DNA of 64,000 nucleotides from Myxococcales bacterium UBA1660 (GTDB lineage: Bacteria; Myxococcota_A; Polyangia; Polyangiales; Houyiibacteriaceae), in assembly GCA_002320815.1 (NCBI GenBank), contig DCLA01000113.1, positions 1-64,000 on the forward strand. The letters are read 5' to 3'. Below the pieces are notes generated by a model, which ran no database searches, had not been told where the DNA came from, and was given only the letters and a program-made list of their open reading frames with translations. A program made the translations under genes and the position numbers. Below, piece after piece: positions 60,709-64,000 of the stretch (positions are counted from its first letter, which is position 1; every line of letters starts with the position of its first letter).

Positions 60709-61719
60709 ATGTTCAAGCGTCTGCAGTCGCGGCTCGCCCGCTCCCTGGTCTCCCTTCCGGAGCCCGCCCTCCGCAAGATGGCCGGCAAGCCCCTGGTGGT
60801 GGAGGGCGAAGCGCTCCATCCGGCCTTCCAGGTCCTCTTCGGTCTCCAGAAGCGAGCCAAGCGCACGCCCATCGAGAAGCTCTCGCTGAAGCGCGCGCGC
60901 CGCGAATACGAGACCCTCTCCGACATCCTCGCCCGGCCGGAGCCGCCGGCGCCGCGCACCCGTGACCTGCGGGTCGAGGGCGTGCCGGTCCGCTTGCACC
61001 ACCCGACCCCGGGCCGGCCGGCGCCGCTGGTGGTCTACCTCCACGGCGGTGGGTTCGTGATCGGGAACCTGGCGACCCACGAGGCGTTCTGCCGGCGCCT
61101 GAGTCGGACCGCGGGCGTCGCGGTGGCCGCCGTCGACTACCGCCTGGCGCCGGAGCACCCCTTCCCCGCGGCCGCCGACGACTGCCTCGCGGTGGTCCGC
61201 GGACTGCGCGACGGCGCGAAGCGCTTCGAGATCGACCCCGAGCGCGTGGCCCTCGCCGGCGACAGCGCCGGGGGCAACCTCGCGGCGGTCTGCAGTCAGG
61301 TCCTCGGGCGGGCGGGGGAGGGCGTGCGCTACCAGCTCCTCTACTACCCGGCGACCGACGCCTCGAAGCCCTGGCCCTCCATCGCGCGCTTCGGCGACGG
61401 CTTCGGGCTCGACAAGAGCCTGATGGATTGGTTCATGGACAACTACGCCGGGGCCGCCGACCGCACCGACCCTCGGCTCAGCCCGATGAAGGGCGAGCTG
61501 GCCGCCTCGCCGCCCACCCGGCTGGTGGTCGGTCACTTCGATCCCCTCCGCGACGAGGGGCTGGCCTACGCCGACGCCCTCCGGGACGCCGGCGTGGAGG
61601 TCGAGGTGGTGGTCCCCAAGGATCTGGTGCACGCCTTCGTACACGCCACCCGTTTGGCGCGGGTCCGCGCGCTGGTGGACGCCGACGCGCTCCGGCTCCG
61701 CGAGGTGCTCCGTGCGTGA
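60709..61719 (+). CDS. Alpha/beta hydrolase, HSL/GDXG family
   Basis: A 336-residue esterase-like enzyme. Oxyanion-hole motif HGGG (112-115) in VYLHGGGFVIGN, nucleophile Ser186 in GDSAGG, Asp278 in GHFDPL and His308 in LVHAFVHA complete the triad of the hormone-sensitive-lipase family. It has an N-terminal cap of about 100 residues and no signal peptide, so it acts in the cytosol on short-chain esters or acyl groups. The stop overlaps the start of the methyltransferase gene. Confidence 0.93.
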   Translation: MFKRLQSRLARSLVSLPEPALRKMAGKPLVVEGEALHPAFQVLFGLQKRAKRTPIEKLSLKRARREYETLSDILARPEPPAPRTRDLRVEGVPVRLHHPTPGRPAPLVVYLHGGGFVIGNLATHEAFCRRLSRTAGVAVAAVDYRLAPEHPFPAAADDCLAVVRGLRDGAKRFEIDPERVALAGDSAGGNLAAVCSQVLGRAGEGVRYQLLYYPATDASKPWPSIARFGDGFGLDKSLMDWFMDNYAGAADRTDPRLSPMKGELAASPPTRLVVGHFDPLRDEGLAYADALRDAGVEVEVVVPKDLVHAFVHATRLARVRALVDADALRLREVLRA

Positions 61720-62554
61720 AGACCGCCCCAGCGCGACGGCCATGCTCGTCGCGCTGGCCCGGGGCGTCGCACCGGGCCGCCGCGACGCTCACGCCTCGGC
61801 GCTCCTCCCGCGCCCCCTCGGGGGCGTCGTGGCGCTGGCCGCCGACCGCCCCCTCGCGCGCGGTCTCCTGCGCGGCGTGACCCTGGGCCTGGTGGACCAC
61901 ATCGCGCTGCGCACCGCCGCGCTCGACGCGGTGGTCGAGGAGGGGCGCGAGCGGTCGATCCCGCAGCTCGTGCTCCTCGGCGCCGGTCTGGATGCCCGCG
62001 CGTGGCGCTTCGGGGCCCATGGGTACCAGGTCTACGAGGTGGACCATCCGGCGACCCAGACGTTCAAGCGCCGCCACGCGCCCAAGGGCGCGGCCCCCAT
62101 CTATGTCCCCGTGCGCTTCGGCGATGAGCGGGTGGCCGACGCACTCGAAGCCGCCGGGCACCGGGCCGACCAGCCCACGGTGTGGCTCTGGGAGGGGGTC
62201 ACCATGTACCTCCCCGAGGACGCGGTGGAGGACACCCTGGGGCAGGTGCGCGAGCGAAGCGCGCCGGGCAGCCTGCTCGGCGTGACCTACATCGAGCCGG
62301 GCGGGATCCACGCCGCACCCGGGATCCGCACGATGGTGGACTGGGTCTTCGAGGGTCTCGGCGAAGGGCTCGGGGCGCGGTACCGCCCGGATGCGCTGCG
62401 CCGGTTGGTGAGTCGCCACGGCTTCGTGGTGCGCCGGGACGGTGGGTCGGAGACCTGGCCGCGCCTCTGGGGCGGCGAACCCCGCATGGCCCAGCTGGTC
62501 CTCGGCGCCGAGCGCCTCTGTGTCGCCGAGTGTGCCGGCGCCGACTCCGACTGA
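61712..62554 (+). CDS. Class I methyltransferase, leucine carboxyl methyltransferase-like
   Basis: A 280-residue SAM-dependent methyltransferase of the TIGR00027/PpmM-like group. LVLLGAGLDARAWRF (about 88-102) is the SAM-binding loop, followed by YEVDHPATQTFKR (about 109-121) and WLWEGVTMYLPEDAV (about 151-165), all typical of the family. GTG 61712 keeps the conserved SATAMLVALARG near the N-terminus. It overlaps the hydrolase gene by eight bases. The substrate is unknown. Its last codons lie within a 25-bp tandem repeat. Confidence 0.9.
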   Translation: MREDRPSATAMLVALARGVAPGRRDAHASALLPRPLGGVVALAADRPLARGLLRGVTLGLVDHIALRTAALDAVVEEGRERSIPQLVLLGAGLDARAWRFGAHGYQVYEVDHPATQTFKRRHAPKGAAPIYVPVRFGDERVADALEAAGHRADQPTVWLWEGVTMYLPEDAVEDTLGQVRERSAPGSLLGVTYIEPGGIHAAPGIRTMVDWVFEGLGEGLGARYRPDALRRLVSRHGFVVRRDGGSETWPRLWGGEPRMAQLVLGAERLCVAECAGADSD

Positions 62555-62587
62555 GTGGGCCGCCGCAGACTCCGACCGAGTGTGCCG
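62528..62587. repeat. 25-bp tandem repeat over a stop codon
   Basis: Units 62528-62552 and 62553-62577 share 21 of 25 positions and a partial third unit follows to about 62587. The junction of units 1 and 2 contains the methyltransferase stop codon (62552-62554). Confidence 0.65.
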
Positions 62588-62740
62588 ATGGGCGCCGGGC
62601 GTGAAGCGGCGTCCACACCCGATCGCGAGAGGACGCCGGCGCGCAGGGGGGATTTCCCGACTTCCTCGGCGTAGCAAGGGGTGGTCTGGCGATTGCATTG
62701 CGTCGGCCCAAGGGAGCCCCATCGGGCTCGGGAGGACACC

Positions 62741-63322
62741 ATGAAGACGCCCATCGCGCGCACGCTCTGCATTCTCGCCGCCGCTCTCGCCATGAACGGC
62801 TGCATGCTCGACTTCGGCCTGGATGGCTGGGACTCGAGCGACGACGACGGCTACTACTACGGCGGGTCCACCAGCGGCCTCCAGGCCACCGACGGTCAGC
62901 TCTACGGTGAGATGGGCTCGGTGGCCGTCGACGGCGACGCCCGGGTCTACGAGGCGACCGATTGGGGCTACGGCTTCCGCATCGAGCTGCGCGCGAACGG
63001 CGCCGGTGGCGCTGGGATGAACCGCCTCGACTTCGACGGGGTCTCGGTCGCCGAGCTGGAGCCCGGCACCTACGAGGGCCGCGGCTACACGTCGTCGTCG
63101 GCGGGGGACCCCAACGTGCAGGTCACCGGGTGTTCGGGATCGTCCGAGGGCGACTGGACCTACGACGTCGGGGCCGAAGAGGTCGTGGTGGTGGTCACCG
63201 AGCTCGACGACGAGACGTTGCAGATCGACTGGACGGCGACCTTCCCGGAGACCTCCGACTGGACCACGGGCGAGCCGATCGGGGCCGCCGAGACCACCGG
63301 CTCGGTCGTCGTCGTGCGCTGA
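62741..63322 (+). CDS. Small lipoprotein
   Basis: A 193-residue lipoprotein with lipobox MNGC (Cys21) and GGAGG five bases before the ATG. After an Asp/Tyr/Gly-rich linker (DDDGYYYGG) comes a single beta-rich domain of about 150 residues with one internal Cys (TGCSGSS). No known family is recognised. The final strand is hydrophobic (TTGSVVVVR). It stands alone between the methyltransferase and the NRDE gene. Confidence 0.8.
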   Translation: MKTPIARTLCILAAALAMNGCMLDFGLDGWDSSDDDGYYYGGSTSGLQATDGQLYGEMGSVAVDGDARVYEATDWGYGFRIELRANGAGGAGMNRLDFDGVSVAELEPGTYEGRGYTSSSAGDPNVQVTGCSGSSEGDWTYDVGAEEVVVVVTELDDETLQIDWTATFPETSDWTTGEPIGAAETTGSVVVVR

Positions 63323-63366
63323 GGCGGGGGCTCGCGGGCGGCCCTCGCGAGGGTCAAGGTGGAGGG

Positions 63367-64000
63367 GTGTGCACCATCCTCGTCCTGCATCGGCTCCACC
63401 CCGAGTGGCCCGTCGTGGTCGCCGCCAACCGCGACGAGTTCTTCGCGCGGACCGCGCGCCCGCCCGCGGAGCGGGGGCGGGCGGCGGACGGGACGGCCAT
63501 CGTCGCCGGCACCGACGTGAAGCAGGGGGGCACCTGGCTGGGAGTGACCGGCGGCGGGACCTTCGCCGCCATCACCAACCAACGGGATTGGGACCCGCCG
63601 GCGCCCCGGCCCGAGTCCCGGGGCCAGATCGTGCACGACGCGCTGGCCGCCGGGTCGCCCGCGGCCATCGACGCTCACCTGGAGGGGCTCGTGCCCGGGA
63701 AGACGTTGCCCTTCAACCTGCTTTACGGCGACGCGGAGCGGCTCACCGTCGCCTATGGGCGCGACGACGGCATCGAGCGCGTGGAGCTGGCGCCGGGGAT
63801 CCACGTCCTGGCCAACGACCGGATCGGCGCGCCCACCATGCCCAAGACCGCGTGGCTCGCCGAGCGCGTCGCGCCGTTGGTGGAGCTGCCCTGGGCCGAG
63901 CTGCGGCCGGCGCTGGAGTCGATCCTGGGGGACGACACGGTGCCTCCGGCGGAGGCGGTCGCCGCGCCCCCGCCGGGAGCGCGCTTCGGGGCCGACCTGG
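63367..64000 (+). CDS. NRDE family protein (partial)
   Basis: An open frame runs past the right edge; 211 residues are visible. It begins at GTG 63367 with Cys2 exposed (MCTILVL), an NRDE motif at 21-24 (AANRDEFF), and GGTWLGVTGGGTFAAITN (about 54-71), the signature of the NRDE/TANGO2 family. The N-terminal Cys may become a nucleophile after Met removal, as in Ntn hydrolases, but the biochemical role of the family is not settled. AAGG lies about seven bases before the start. Confidence 0.9.
   Translation, partial: MCTILVLHRLHPEWPVVVAANRDEFFARTARPPAERGRAADGTAIVAGTDVKQGGTWLGVTGGGTFAAITNQRDWDPPAPRPESRGQIVHDALAAGSPAAIDAHLEGLVPGKTLPFNLLYGDAERLTVAYGRDDGIERVELAPGIHVLANDRIGAPTMPKTAWLAERVAPLVELPWAELRPALESILGDDTVPPAEAVAAPPPGARFGADL

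Overview
The window is about 70% G+C with very strong third-position G/C bias. It is packed with genes (about 47, two of them cut by the window edges) and shows no phage, transposase, CRISPR array, rRNA or tRNA. Eukaryote-like Ser/Thr kinases, FHA and PilZ proteins, PAS/GAF sensor kinases, an ECF sigma operon and at least 13 lipoproteins, several of them giant and cysteine-rich, point to a predatory or social myxobacterium-like member of the Myxococcota (Polyangia, Sandaracinus-like). That placement is inferred from gene style, not from a marker gene.

Layout. 1-5 kb: coaX, a four-fold repeat lipoprotein, a small secreted protein and a DUF5690 major-facilitator protein. 5-16.5 kb is signalling-rich: a double-FHA protein, a PilZ-TM-AMIN-like protein, two coupled sensor kinases (one lacking its ATPase domain and carrying a degenerate receiver), then the run PEGA protein / Cys-rich lipoprotein / murI, and a Ser/Thr kinase fused to a receiver domain. 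16.5-23.4 kb is one leftward run: ABC ATPase, ABC-2 permease, GldG-like protein, DUF4340 protein, then (after a REP-like palindrome) a HEAT-repeat protein and an SGNH-hydrolase-like lipoprotein.

23.8-36 kb holds two large Cys-rich repeat lipoproteins (949 and 1572 aa). Between them lie a BNR-type lipoprotein, an FAD oxidoreductase, a methyltransferase and a PlsC-type acyltransferase. 36-46.8 kb: a Pro-rich membrane protein, a VWA lipoprotein, corA translationally coupled to a Mesh1-like HD hydrolase, two paralogous Ser/Thr kinases flanking an ethanolamine-type permease, and glnS. 46.9-64 kb: a MopE/RCC1 fusion lipoprotein, a CxxCH lipoprotein, a helical lipoprotein, a thioesterase, a 5'-nucleotidase-type lipoprotein, an HD hydrolase, an outer-membrane-like protein/ECF sigma/membrane-protein operon, another Cys-rich lipoprotein, an alpha/beta hydrolase coupled to a methyltransferase, a small lipoprotein and the start of an NRDE-family protein.

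Most adjacent same-strand genes overlap by 4 bp (ATGA/GTGA/TTGA) or lie within 20 bp. Several convergent pairs overlap at their 3' ends or share hairpins. The most distinctive content is the surface/periplasmic disulfide-rich lipoprotein repertoire and the regulatory proteins with altered catalytic motifs. No single classical defence or secondary-metabolite system is present.
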